Shown piece by piece: positions 17,383 to 28,889 of a stretch of DNA of 64,000 nucleotides. The DNA comes from Ichthyophis bannanicus (Eukaryota > Chordata > Amphibia > Gymnophiona > Ichthyophiidae). The notes under the pieces were generated by a model. The model ran no database searches and was not told where the DNA came from. It worked only from the letters and a program-made list of their open reading frames with translations. The stretch is from positions 153,425,532 to 153,489,531 of the forward strand of contig CM066041.1 of assembly GCA_033557465.1 (NCBI GenBank). The letters are read 5' to 3'. Position 1 is the first letter of the stretch. Each line of letters opens with the position of its first letter. The position numbers and the translations under genes are program-made.

Positions 17383-18304
17383 TGCTCGCTGTAAACCATC
17401 TCATCCATAATCCGCTGTCCTCGGCTGCAACTATCAATCTCTCATCCTTCGGTTTTAATTCACCTCTCCTCAACCATTCATGTGTCCGTTTTTGATCAAC
17501 AAAGGGTTCCTAGAGTAACACTCTGTATTTCCCACTATATTTATGCATTTGCCACTTGTTTTTCCTTATCTGTTGATCTAATTCTTTGAAGAGCTTTTTT
17601 TCTCTTGTTTTGCAAATTCTGTTACTTCCTTCCCTGTGTATGCCTGTGGATTCTCGCTCATTCCTTCTAATCGTCGGAATGCTTGTCCAAGTTTGATGAT
17701 GGAGACAGATTCTGGACGTTTACTTTCATATTTCAGCACTTTTTGCGCATTTAGATCCTATGATGCAGTTAGATAGGCCCGGAGACGTATATGTATGTGT
17801 AATAAATCTCTATGAGGCCTAGCCCTCCTTCAGCTCTACGGATGTATAGTCTTGGAATACACTTATTCTTGTAAATTAATTTATGGGCATGGAAGAATTG
17901 TCTTGTTCGCACATCGGTTTTTCAAGATCTTTGAGAGGCCAGCCCACAATCCCAAAGCTGTATGAGAGTACAGGAATTGCCAGCTGATTAATGGCCTTTA
18001 TCTTATTCCGTGATGCTAAAGTACTTTTCAGTAATGATTTTAATCTCCTTTAGTATTCTTTTCTGATCTTTTCTCCAAGCAATTTCTGCTTGAGTGTTGT
18101 TCCTTTCTCTTCTCCAAGATACTTATATATGCCTTCCTGTTCTTAATATCACAGCCTTCAGCCAGGGAGATGTTTTCCGTTTTGCTCTATTTTCTTCTAA
18201 AAAAAAAGTTGCACATTTGTCTAGGCCACAGGTCATTCTGATGTCATCAGAAAAGCTTTTCACCACATAGAGTTACTCTGCTAATTGTTGGTCATTGCAT
18301 CTGT

Positions 18305-18470
18305 GGAGCTTATGTTTATGTTTATTTGAATTTGATATACCGCTCAGACCAAAAAGGTATTAGAGCGGTTTACAATACTACATCATTTAGTGAAAAAGAA
18401 AAGAACGCCAATTATAAGATAGGACAGAGTAGAGTAAAGAAACAGTCAAACAGATAAGAGGAGAGAGACA
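18305..18470 (-). mobile_element. LINE 3'-tail fragment nested in the R4-like LINE
   Basis: TTTATTTGAATTTGATATACC followed by GAGCGGTTTACAATAC is the antisense of a typical LINE/SINE tail that ends in CGGTATAT...AATAAATA. The reading frame of the surrounding LINE resumes after it (LHRCNDQQLAE on the minus strand), so this short piece is a later insertion. Confidence 0.6.
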
Positions 18471-19510
18471 CGGAACAGCACATTACCCAGATAAATAAGC
18501 TTCAGATCGTCTACAAATAATACACAAGATGTTGTTTCTGGATTGTTACCTTCTTTAGGAGACGGGCTAAATCTGTATCCCAAAATGTTGATGAGAGTAC
18601 TCATGGAATTAAGCACTACACAAAACAGAAGGGGTGATAGGGAATCTCCCTGAAATATTCCTCGCTGGATCTTAATGTTAGGAATGATGTACTGACCATC
18701 TTCATATCTCAAAAAGTGTGGTTTGCAACATTGTCATGGTGAACTTAATGTATTCTATTAAACCAGGATTTATTTTATACATTTCAAGGAAATTTACTGT
18801 ATTATCCAAGAGTGTGGGATGCTGTCAAAATCTTTCTTATAATCAATTCAGGTATACTAAGATTTCTGCTTTTCTTAGCGCTGGCCATGATGCGCTCTGT
18901 GGTCATAAAGGTGCGGTATATTAAATGCTAAATAAAGATAAAGATGGCCTTATTCAACATTAACTGGTTCTTGGTTCCATATTCTCCCCTCTTATTGCCC
19001 TTTTGCTCTATTGCCATGATGTTATTGGATTTGATATGATCATATATTCTGTCTGCATCTATTGCAGTGAACAGCTTATAAGTTGCAGGTAAACAAGATA
19101 TTGGTCTGTAATTATTGGGACTATTACTCAAGTCCCCCTTTGGAAGGAGAAATGTTCTTCCTGTAGTAAACCATTGTGGTGTTAAGTCTGGGTGCTTGAA
19201 CAATTGATTTTTGCAGTTTGCAAGGTCTTGTTGGAATGATGTGAACTGTTTGAACCAAAAGTTGGTTACTCCATCTGGACCAGGGGTCTTCCAGTTTGGG
19301 GCTCGTTTTAACCTGCTTCCCAGCTCTTTCATTGTTACTGCAGGCCATTCCATAGGTTTGATGTTTGCTTTTTCTAAATGCTCCTGTATGAAGGGTAACC
19401 ATTCTGCTTCTTGATTGTGCTCTATAGGATCCCTCATATAGGTTTTTGCAGAAGGTTTCTGTTTCAGCTTTGGCTGGTGGTACTTTTACCATATCAATGC
19501 TCTTTCCCAT
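18440..19510 (-). pseudogene. R4/Rex6-like LINE reverse transcriptase, broken
   Basis: 19437-18928 carries KRAPNWKTPGPDGVTNFWF, TFLLPKGDLSNSPNNYRPIS and LPATYKLFTAI, the N-terminal RT motifs. 18712-18446 carries IQRGIFQGDSLSPLLFCVVL and the catalytic box FVDD (18506-18517), a variant of YxDD. Frames change between the pieces, and the 3' side is interrupted at about 18470 by a foreign fragment. It cannot make an intact protein. Confidence 0.78.
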
Positions 19511-20300
19511 ATCCCTGTAGAATTGTTTTGGGTTCTTTCTAAATAGTTTAGTTTGATATCTTTCTTTTCTATTTTCTTCATATCATTGCAGATTTTGCGC
19601 TTCTGCTGCTACTTTCAGTTTATTTTTGGAACATATAAACTTCAGGTCTTCTGTCAATGCAGCATGCTTCAGCTTGATGTCTTGGATCTTCCTCAATATC
19701 CTTGACGATATTCCTTTTGAATACCTGTCTATCAGGGATAGTTCTGCACGCAATGACTGTATTTTTCCTTCAGTGCACTTTAGTTGGTAATATTTTTTCA
19801 GTGTTTCGCTATATGTAAGTTTCTATGCTTTTTTCAACTTCCATTGGGTTTGAAAAAATAACAAGAAAAGAGAGAGAAGAACTTAGGAAGAAGAAGGTGG
19901 CACTAGCGAGTGTGTGGGAGAGAAGTGAACCTATGAGAAAGGAAAGGGATGTTCCTGTAAGGGGGCAAGACAAGTGTTTCATAATAACTTGTACCAAAGG
20001 TCTAAGAATTCTATTCCAGTGTCTTCTAAAGTTTGTGGCTATTTTGCTGGGAAATAACTGAAGTGTATGAAAAACTGGTAATGACGGCAAATACACAGGG
20101 TAACCATCTATCACACTGTATCTTTTTGTTGGGTTTCTAGATGGTTTCTTGTCGTCTGAGACAAGCTTAGCCAGTCCTGGTGTAATTTTCTTTGGAAACC
20201 TATTGTTCTGGAAATTCAGCTCCAGAAATCAAACAGGGTAAAGCTATTATCTCTGTTGGGGACACGGTGTTCTGTGATGATCTCCACTTATGTGACTCAC

Positions 20301-20422
20301 CTTCCCTCAGAGAAGTGTCTGGTTTCTTAATGAGCTGCCAGTATGTTCTCTCTGCTACCGAAGCTTTGACGTTCTTCACAGCAGTCAGGAAAGGCCCAGA
20401 GAGAGAATCCTCTGTCTCAAAC
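20301..20422 (-). CDS. TCN2: TCN2-like penultimate coding exon
   Basis: 122 bases on the minus strand, acceptor ...CACATTAG and donor AAG/GTGAGT. It enters in phase 2 from the exon at 23899 and leaves in phase 1 into the last exon. The peptide runs from FETEDSLSGPFLTAVKN to RTYWQLIKKPDTSLREG. In the transcobalamin family this is the part of the C-terminal domain with the G-P-x-(I/L)-T-x-V and YWQ motifs that closes over the bound cobalamin. There are no stops, frames are consistent on both sides, and the splice sites are canonical. Confidence 0.88.
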
Positions 20423-22953
20423 CTAATGTGTAAAAGCAACAGGAAAAGAGAAAATCATGGCATGGCAGCTAACTTTCTTCATGCTCATAGATCTCACACT
20501 GGAGTTATGGGGCATATACATCTGAACCTTCTCTCAAGTACAGTGAAACTTTGTGATGTGTGTGCAGTTGCTGGCTACTGCTGACTCCTCTCCCTACTGC
20601 AAGAAGGACCTCAAGAGTCTACCCCCGCTGCTCCCACATGCTTTATTTACACGCCATTTTGCGTGTCTCACACTATTTGCTCCTCACCTCCTCGCCCTCC
20701 TTCTCTCCATTTAAATCACCCTTCGGCTGAACATTTCCAGCTCCCAGGGGCTACGTGACATGGGTTTGTGATGATATAGTGTGAAGATCCACTAGATGTT
20801 AAGCCCAAGGAGGTATTTCCATAATCTGCCTACTTTTTGCTCTAGCGTGTGATGGTCGATTGCTGTGCATTTTAGTGGCCGGTAGCTGTTCACTTCTGCC
20901 CGTTACTGTATGCTAAAATGCATGGTAACTAGTTAGTGGCATTTAGTAAAAGGGCTCCTAAATCTTCAACTGCCTCAAACTAAACCTGTCAGAAAAGTAT
21001 TATATAGTTTTTTTATAACTTTTTTTTTAAATTTCACTAGCTTAAAACTGGATACTTGGTGACTTCTTGTTTTCACAACTCCTACTGAAGAAACTTCAGG
21101 TAAGTAGCAATTTTTTACAAGAAAATAATTTTTAATATCTTGAGCTCAGCTTTTTCTACACCAGTTTCAGTTCATTTAGAAAATTGTCACTTAGCATTGA
21201 GATAAAGTCTTTCTTGTAGCGGGTGCCTGGCTTATGTAATCGCCTGGTCCATCGTCAGTCACCGTCTTTGTCTTGTTCTGTGAGCCTACTACCCCTATCT
21301 TTACATAAAGCAATAAAATAAATTAATTAAGTCTAGATTACCTAATGCAATCCTAGCCTAAAACCCATCCTGTCTAAGTAAGTAAAAGGTTAATTATTGT
21401 ATCTCTAATTTTCTTTAGAACAACTTTAACTTTCATTCCAGCCAATCCAGTTACCTGCTCACACAAACCCAGCTCACAGTTGGGTCTGGCTAAAATAGAA
21501 ACTGATCCCACATCAAGTTTCTCCAGAACAGCATCATGGAGCTGCAGGATACGCCTCGCCCTTCCATTCATCTCCACAGACACCGGCAGTCCCCCATTTC
21601 CCACACTCATCCACAGACACACGCTTCTTTTTCTGGCACGTCTGCATTCTGCTATGATTTTTTGCTTTTAAATCTCAGGCAATTTGTTATCAGAGCTTGG
21701 CAGCACACAACAGTTTCTCTCTATTGAGGAAGAGCTCTAGCCTCAAATCTTTGTTAACTGCCAATATAAATCTCCTTTTTTGCAACAACAAAACTCTTTG
21801 TCTGTCATTCCAGATTTTCCGGTCAGACTTGCACAAGAGCTATTTTTTTACATAGTGTACTCTTAATAATCTCTGTGTCATTCCACTCTCTTACCATTAC
21901 ATTTTTAAGACAAGAAGTTAACAATTTGCATTCCCCCACACACTACCAAGTTTTCTTTATCAATTTCCGTCTTAGTTTTGTCTCATGTTTTCTTTATAAT
22001 CACACAATGTCCTACACCGCTTTCCTACTCTATGCCAGGTTTTCAACTGGCACTTTAACCATTGTTTTTAACTTCCCAGTCTGAGCCTTTGGCTAGAGCT
22101 TGCCTCGCCCCTTGGCTCCAGGCCTTTCACCGCCTAGCACTACTCCACCTGCTATGTTTTCTCTTTTAAGATCTCATAGTTGTTGCCGGCTCCTCTACCT
22201 GCACCCCCTGCATGTAACCGCAGCTGGCTGCACTACTCCGTGTTGTTGCACCACTGCACATCTGTAACCCAAATGTTTGGATTCACGGTGAACCAGAGAC
22301 AGCAGCAGTAACCTATTCACTCCATTGGCAGGCATTACAAATATCAGTCTTGCTTCTGGCAGTGCGATTCCTCTCACTGCTCCAATCAAACGCCCCACAA
22401 CCAGGCTGTGTAATTTCGGGGTGCTCTCAGCACCACCAGCAATACAACATAGACCTCAGACACCTCTCCAGAGCTTCCTCCACTGCTCTCCAGACTGTGC
22501 CCCATGCCATCCCAGCCCTGTACATGCAGCACCACCCATTGACCGCTAGTATTTTTCTTTTAAATACTGTTTTTGTTGTTTTCTCACTCTGCCTAAGTCA
22601 CCAGAACAGTGACTGCACACAGAGCTTTTTTCATTCATTCCCATCTATGTTCACCGGTCCTGCCCAGGTGGCTACAGTAGAACAGATTTCATCAGCATCT
22701 TTCATGGTTCTGAGATGGTCAGATTCAAAGCTTCAGAGTTGCTCGGGAGACTTCCAGCCTGCAAATTGTGAATCCGGCAGCCGCAGAGCCCATGATTAGA
22801 TGGCGTGCAGTGGGAGAGGTCACGGCTAAAAACGGCTCTATCTGATATTAAAAGTGTTCCATGGGTGATATATATTACTACGTAAAAATTCTTTTTCTGT
22901 ATTGTCTGTGTGGAGCTGTCAGGTGACACCCAGAAATACTAGTTCAGTCAGGC
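20423..22953. other. TCN2 intron, unassigned DNA
   Basis: About 2.5 kb without a recognisable gene. A minus-strand frame at 21374-21622 (82 codons) has no family I recognise and no splice or promoter context. The rest looks like old repeat DNA with pyrimidine-rich stretches. Confidence 0.4.
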
Positions 22954-22955
22954 AA

Positions 22956-22999
<44 letters not shown>
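22954..22999. repeat. (TAG)n microsatellite
   Basis: About 15 near-perfect TAG units. Similar short TAG/CTA runs sit at the 3' ends of L2-like LINEs in this window (33829, 37975, 62560). Confidence 0.9.
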
Positions 23000-23500
23000 A
23001 GAGTCTTGCTTTCTTGTACGGCTCAGGACAGTGACAACGGGCAGATGACAGCAGCGAGAAGAGCACATCCTGAACTCTGCATGCTGTCTTCAGTGCGCAG
23101 TAAACTAGTACATTAAAGAGGTCATTTTAGAAAGGCTCTACATATGTAAAATCATGTGAAAAAAAGCTGTTTCTAGCATACAGAACTGTATACACTTAGA
23201 AAAGTAAAGTATGCACCAGCAGCAATTATGCATACTTTTAAATGTATTTTAAGGGGGTATTTCTGGAGGCCGAGTTAGATGGAGTGCACATATGTACGCT
23301 TACAGTTGCTAGATCCATGTGTGAGCGATAATCTTAGAAGCGATAATGTATGTGTAAATTTCTTCTCTTAACATGTATATTGGCCACATCAGCTTATGCG
23401 GCTGGTTCTAAAATTACACGCCAAGAGTGAATGTAGCTAGTAAACTGGACAGGCAGACAGAGGTCTCAGTTTTCTACATAGCCTTTGAGGCAGAATACTG

Positions 23501-23800
23501 AGCGGAGGAGTAGCTTAGTGGTTGGGGCAAGGTACTTCAGGCCGGAAGGTCGGGGGTTCAAATCCCACTAGAGGACAGCAACCTTGGGCCGGAAGGACTG
23601 GGGTTTCTAGTCCCACAGGTGCTCGTTGTGGTCTTGGGCAAGCCACTTAACCCTCCATAGCCCATGTTCCCTGTAAAATAGTTATCTCCAAGTTATAATG
23701 CCCTGTTCAATGTAATTTCAGTTTGTTCAATGTAAACCGCACTGATGCAGAATAGCGCGGTATATAAGAGAATGTAAATAAATAAAAAAAAAAAAAAACA
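23501..23800 (+). mobile_element. tRNA-derived SINE with MIR/CORE-like body
   Basis: A tRNA-like head has a good A box (TAGCTTAGTGG at 23511) and a perfect B box (GGTTCAAATCC, 23555-23565), the internal RNA polymerase III promoter. The body has GGTCTTGGGCAAGCCACTTA, close to the core of MIR-type SINEs. The tail GCGGTATATAAG...AATAAATA resembles a LINE 3' end and is followed by a poly-A run. The head cannot fold as a whole tRNA, so it is a SINE. Confidence 0.82.
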
Positions 23801-23898
23801 GATCCTAGTCAGGTCCAGAACGAGTAGTAGAGGATATTCCTGGCGCTGGACGTGACACAAAGAAATCCGTTTCCGTAGGCAGCGAGGTTTTGCCTTAC

Positions 23899-24094
23899 GT
23901 GAAGTCTTCTGGCATCTCTTTCTCTGCTATTCTCAGCACATCCAGGAGAGATGACCCGGCTTGCACGTGCAGCACTCTGCTGTATTCTGTAGTGAGATGG
24001 GAGTCAGCTTCCACAGTGAGATGAATATGGATCAGGTCTTCTTCAGGAGCGTTTGCCTTGGATCCACCGTGGGCAGGCGTCAGCTCCAAACTGT
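23899..24094 (-). CDS. TCN2: TCN2-like coding exon with the HVQAGSSLLDVL domain
   Basis: 196 bases, acceptor after a strong pyrimidine tract (ending GATGGAACAG) and donor CAC/GTAAGG. It enters in phase 1 and leaves in phase 2, matching its neighbours. Peptide: SLELTPAHGGSKANAPEED, then HIHLTVEADSHLTTEYSRVL, then HVQAGSSLLDVLRIAEK. The last segment is the hallmark of the small C-terminal cobalamin-binding domain (V-x-x-G-S-x-L-L-D-V-L). This domain folds over the upper face of B12 in transcobalamin. No stop is present. Confidence 0.9.
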
Positions 24095-24349
24095 CTGTTC
24101 CATCAAGAGGGGAAGAAGAGGAAGAGGAAAAGCAAAACAGTGGTCAGAGCAGTAAAAAAAAGAGAAGAAAGGAGGGAGAAGTCAGTAAAAGACATTGTAA
24201 CCCTGAGGTTCACAGGTTTGAATCCCGGCATGGCTGACTTGGCCCCATACCACTATCTTGGCATAACATTTTTGAAACCTCAGATGCTGCTTATATGTGT
24301 AAAATATGGATTTACATTTGTAAATTGTCAAAGACATATAAGTAATGGG

Positions 24350-24745
24350 CCCAATATTCAAAGGGATTAAATAATTAGCACACCTAACACGGTTAGTGCT
24401 GCTATTTGCGGGTGTCACCACCACACGCCACAATGCTAACCGGTTAACATCGGGGCATTCTGGGGGTGGTACCTGGCAAGAACCAGGCAGTGCCAATATT
24501 AAGCTGCTGCCCAGTTAGTGACACCCAACAAAAGTCAGCCGCAGTAAAGGCTGGCCTACCTTTTGCTGCTGAAGTTAACCAGGCGACAGCTGAATACCGC
24601 CACCGCCCAGTTAGCTACTCGGAATCCGGGCAACCTGGATAGTCAATGCTGAGGCCTGAATATGGCTTGGCATTGAATATCTGTGTTTAAAGTTCAGTGG
24701 CAGCACTAGCCGCCACCACTGCTGAATATCGGGCCCAATGATTTT
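24350..24745. repeat. Dispersed TATCC/GATATTCAG-type repeat
   Basis: Contains GGCATTGAATATCTGTG, AACCTGGATAG and CTGAATATCGGGCCC. Related to 13220-13620 and the other blocks of this family. Confidence 0.55.
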
Positions 24746-25589
24746 AGGAAAGGTGCTCTTTATATTTGGCGGCACACAGAGGTTTAAAGGAGGTAGGTTC
24801 TGGGAGTGTTTTGGGTATTCGTTCAAAATATACATATATTCTGTAACTTAGAACGGCAGTGCAGGTATACCTCAGAAATGTCCCTATCAACATTTATATC
24901 CCCTATAAGTCATGCGTAACCCCTGGCTCATATGCACCAGGGGCTTGGTGGAGTACTTGAGAGGAGAATTTTCTTTGCTCCCTGATGTTCAAACCCATCT
25001 CTTTTTTTCAACAGTATGGGTCCTATATACAGCAGTGGCACTTTACTTCATTTGTATATAGCACTAATGAATATACATGTAAGCAGTGACCGAGTCATTG
25101 TTTCAACAAACAACTTGTGCCTTTTTGTTTGCTGACATACGTCGTAATTTATGCATAAGGGCTATCTGAAGAGGGCAGAGCTGGAAGTCTTTTTCTGCAT
25201 TGGCCGCAGACTGCCAGAATTAACCCCCCCCCCCCCTTCCGTGCTTTTGTATCTGTGTGTTCTTTAATTGTGGACAATGTGGTTTATCATGCATTTCATA
25301 TGACGTGCTGAGCCTATAATATAAATATTACTAGTGCAATGGAAAAGTAATGAGTTAATACGAGAAAATATTACTTGGGTATCCAATCCAGATACTGTGC
25401 AGTAGATCGAGCATCCTCTGCCTCACTCTTACCTGTGTGTATACTTCAGCCATGTACTTTTACACATGCTCCCAAGCAGCTATAAAGGTACACAGCTACG
25501 TTTTAGCTATGGTTTTGGCTCCTTTTGTTGGACAGTTTTCAAACACATAGGCATCTATGCATCTTTATAAAATATGCTTAAAATATTGT
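24746..25589. other. TCN2 intron, no gene seen
   Basis: AT-rich intron DNA with a poly-C run at 25224-25236. Nothing else is recognised. Confidence 0.4.
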
Positions 25590-25860
25590 ATCATAGTATA
25601 TGAGGGCAGATAAAGACCCTCATGGGCAAGAATAGGTGCACCTGCTGCTCCATGCAGGTCACCCCTCCCCATGCCTTTGTTTAGGGTTGTACCCACCGCT
25701 CCGTGCAGGTCACCCCTATTTGTTGTGATAGCAGAGACAGTTAAGGTTATTTTGATTTTATCCTGTTGCTTTAAAGGGATCCACTGTGTCTGTCCCATGC
25801 CATTTTGAATTTTGTCACTGTGTTTGCCCCCACCACTTCCATAGGTGTCAGAGCAAGCAT
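25590..25860 (-). mobile_element. CR1-like LINE 3' remnant
   Basis: Its reverse complement matches 32120-32365: ATTCAAAATGGCATGGGACA, GGATCCCTTT, AACAGGATAAAATC and the GGTGACCTGCACGGAGC-type end. The better copy at 32120 translates as KYFFTERVVDAWNALP, which resembles the end of LINE ORF2 proteins. Confidence 0.55.
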
Positions 25861-26460
25861 GTATGAAACTGTTGTTGAACTATGAAATTTTATTAATAAA
25901 ATATAGTGCACTTCTGACTCCCCCCTCCCCCCCATATCTGATGCCTGGGGCAGTTGCCCCTTTTGACCTCCCACAGTTCTGGCTCTGGAAGAGCATTATT
26001 ATTTTGCTGCTTTCTAGATAAGATTTTGCCAGCCGCTTAACTTTGCCCTTCTTCTATGAATAAATACTGGCGCATACGGGTTGATGTGGCATTAATCCCT
26101 ATGGCTTACATAGTTTTTTAGAAAAAGTTGTTTATACGACAGTACTGCTGAGAGCTACATAAGTAGTTTTGAGGGACAGATCCTTAATCGTGTCCCTGTG
26201 GATGTGCAGGTTTAGAAAATCCATCACTTATATGTGTAATTGGTGCCACTTCACAGTGGGATGCCTCCATTAAATAAGCAAAAAAATGCCTGTTTTATGA
26301 AGGCACCTTTGCAAGGTGTAAGTGTCTACATGTACATGTGCATTTTATAAAAGACACGCATACATAGCAACTTCACACCATCTCTGCCCAAACTACATCC
26401 CCAGGAATGGCTTCATGTGGTGCACATTTAAGTATGTAGTTATCTGAACATGTAAAACCT

Positions 26461-26575
26461 GGTTTACAGATATAATTTTGCTACTTATGGGGGTAAAGCT
26501 GGTTTACAGATATAATTTTGCTACTTATGGGGGTAAAGCTGGTTTACAGATATAATTTTGCTACTTATGGGGGTA
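26461..26575 (+). repeat. Three tandem copies of a 40-base unit
   Basis: Units at 26461-26500 and 26501-26540 are identical, and 26541-26575 is a third, partial copy. Each begins GGTTTACAGATATAATTTTG. The identity suggests a recent expansion or an assembly artefact. Confidence 0.95.
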
Positions 26576-26953
26576 TCTTATGCATTCATGTAACAGTACT
26601 TACATGTATAAACCCCTTAGTAATGGAGCTCTTTTTTTGGAATATGTTCATTTACAAAATGGTTTTCTCCGGGAACAAGAAGGAAGTCAGTCCTCACATA
26701 TGGGTGATATTGGCACCAACTGAGCCCTTGCAGAAGCATCTCCCCAATTTTGAAAGAAAGCCTTTGGGAGATGCACCACGCATGTGTGGTTCCCTTCCAA
26801 CCCAAGGATGCCATCTTGGTTCAGTCTCCAGTTTTACGTGGAGCTCTTCAGACATCTTCCAGTTTCCCCCGGAAAAAATGCCTTTTTTGGTTTTCTTGAG
26901 GTGTTCAACTGGTGTTTCGCACCCTTTATTGGTTGCAGGGCCCCTTTTTTCTG

Positions 26954-28860
26954 ATGGCCTCCAGTGGTTTCAAAAAATGTGATTGGTGAAGTAAGATGAT
27001 GTCCCTCACTGATCCACATGACTATTGCCTCCACTGTCTTGGGCTGGACCACAACGACTCGGACTGTGAACTTTGCAAGGCGATGGCCACAAAGGCCTTC
27101 AAGAGCCATCAGCTGCAGCAGGAAAAGATCTTTCATAAGTCTGATTCTGCACCGGAATTTCCAATGACACCATGCTCCAGGGCACCCTCCGGTACCTTGG
27201 TGCCCCGTGATTCCCAGGCCGCCTTGGAGTCTCGCAGTTGCGAGACCTCCGAGGGAAAATCCCCGGAGGTGGAATGCAAGAAGTCAAAACCCTTGAAGAT
27301 CGCCCATAGGACAAGTCTGGGAAAGCGGGAAAATCCCATTCCAGGTGCCACAGTCCCAGGGGTCAGAGCGGGAAAGGCCTCACAAGTTCCCTGGAAGCCG
27401 GCAACCAGTCTCAGACACCTGAGGGCATTCCTGTCGAGGACTCCCCCTTGACAGATATGATGCTGGGCCCGAAGCCCTCAGTGCCCGTGTCGAAGGCTGC
27501 AGAGCCAACTGGCATGGAGACCAGGATGGCAGTTTTGGAGTGCAATATCTCTGCTCTTATGGCTCAGCAGTGGGCGTTGATGTCCAGTTCATCTGCCCCG
27601 ACAACTATACCCTCGAAATTGAGAGCTTCCCTGGAAGTCAAGCCAATCCTCGAGCACCACCAGCCTCGAGAGACCCTTCAGCAGAGGACAAGATTCCAAT
27701 CCCATTCCTCAGGGCACCTGTCCTCCCCGGCCAGTGCCCATGGTTCAGACCGCAAGTCCTCTGGAGGCGACGGGCCTCAGGGCCCGTGCCTCGACCATGG
27801 GACCTTGAACTCTTCCTTGGACTTCAAATTGGATTGGGAGTCCGAGGATGAGCAGCCCCCAACACTTTGTGACACCGAGACATGCCCTCGGACACTTCTC
27901 CCTGGTGTCTTGGCGCCGTTCCTTTGTGCGGGACATAGCTAAGGTGCTTGCCTTTAAGGCCGAAGTGGAGGAGGACCCCCGCATAGAGGAACTGGAGATT
28001 CTTCAGTTTGAGGCCCCTGTGATCCTTGCGCGCCTCCTCCTCCTCCGTATGTGGGAAACACCGGCATCAGTGCCCATAGTAAGTAGATGGCTTGACTCCA
28101 TGTACCGAGTCCACTGAAGCCTCAGATTCCAGAAAACCCAACTTCCCCACAACTCGATGGTCATTGAGTCCGCCATGTGCAGACTCAAGATTCAAAAGAC
28201 CCCTTCATCGGTGCCCCCCAGTAGGGAGGCCCGGACTCTCGATGCCCTCGGCCGAAAAGCCTTTCATGGCTCGATTCTTGCATGCCGAGTCCAATCCTAC
28301 CAATTATACATTGGCACGTATCTCAAGGAGTTGGCGAGGGAGCTCTCTGGTTTCTTGGCAGGACTCATCGGGGAACCTCTCCAGCACTTCAAGTCATTGG
28401 CCTCAGCAGTCAAGGAGTTCTCAAAGTTCTTATCTCAAGCAGCATACAACAGCTTCATGTCCTCAGTCAGGTAGCTGCTACAGGCATCGGGACCCGAAGC
28501 CAGGCCTGGCTGCAGTTGTTTGACCTTAAGCAATGAGTTCAGGATAAGCTCATTGGTGTCCCCTGTATCAGAGAGAATCTCTTTGGAAAACCCATGGCAG
28601 ACAAAGCAGCTGAAATAGAGACTGAGTTCCTGACAAGGACCAGACTCTCTAAAAAGACCTTGGTGCATCCCCGCAAAAGGGCCCAGGGAAGAAGCCCTAC
28701 TTTCTGAGGAAAAAGGGGGGTTTTGGCAATGCCCCATATGTTTCAGGTCTTCTCTGCTCTGCAGCAAGGCTAGAAGCACAAGAGGCAAAGCACGGCCCCA
28801 CAAACAGAAGACTCCCAGGAACAAGGCACTGGCCCCAGCCCAGCCTGGAGGGAGTTTTGA
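26954..28860 (+). pseudogene. DIRS C gag remnant
   Basis: The start MASSGFKKC at 26954 parallels copy B, followed by a stop within a few codons. In other frames I see the zinc-like cluster (CLHCLGLDHNDSDCELC), FVRDIAKVLAFKAEVEED, MWETPASVPIVSRWLDSMYR and ELARELSGFLAGL. Frames change several times, so no intact gag can be made. Confidence 0.78.
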
Positions 28861-28889
28861 CTCCCTGTGCATGACCTCCCTCCCCCAGG

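Larger units (their letters stand above)
16856..20150 (-). mobile_element. R4/Rex6-like LINE with restriction-like endonuclease, decayed
   Basis: Minus-strand coding in order: an N-terminal Lys-rich helical part (about 20110-19520), RT (19510-18440), a CCHC zinc motif (CRFCKKNLETVTHLIADC, about 17360-17310) and a C-terminal endonuclease (17161-16856). An endonuclease placed after RT with PD...E-V-type residues marks the R2/R4 branch of LINEs rather than the APE-type L2 branch. Several frameshifts and stops, plus a nested insertion at about 18305-18470, make it inactive. It ends 150 bases from the TCN2 exon at 20301 and is in the same orientation as the gene. Confidence 0.75.

Noticed and set aside
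21374..21622. Minus-strand 82-codon frame in a TCN2 intron
   Set aside because: No recognised family, no ATG context, no splice sites matching the TCN2 phases. Possibly an old repeat fragment; not listed as a gene.
23501..23575. tRNA gene
   Set aside because: A and B boxes are good, but the sequence cannot form the four tRNA arms and is followed by a SINE body and poly-A tail.
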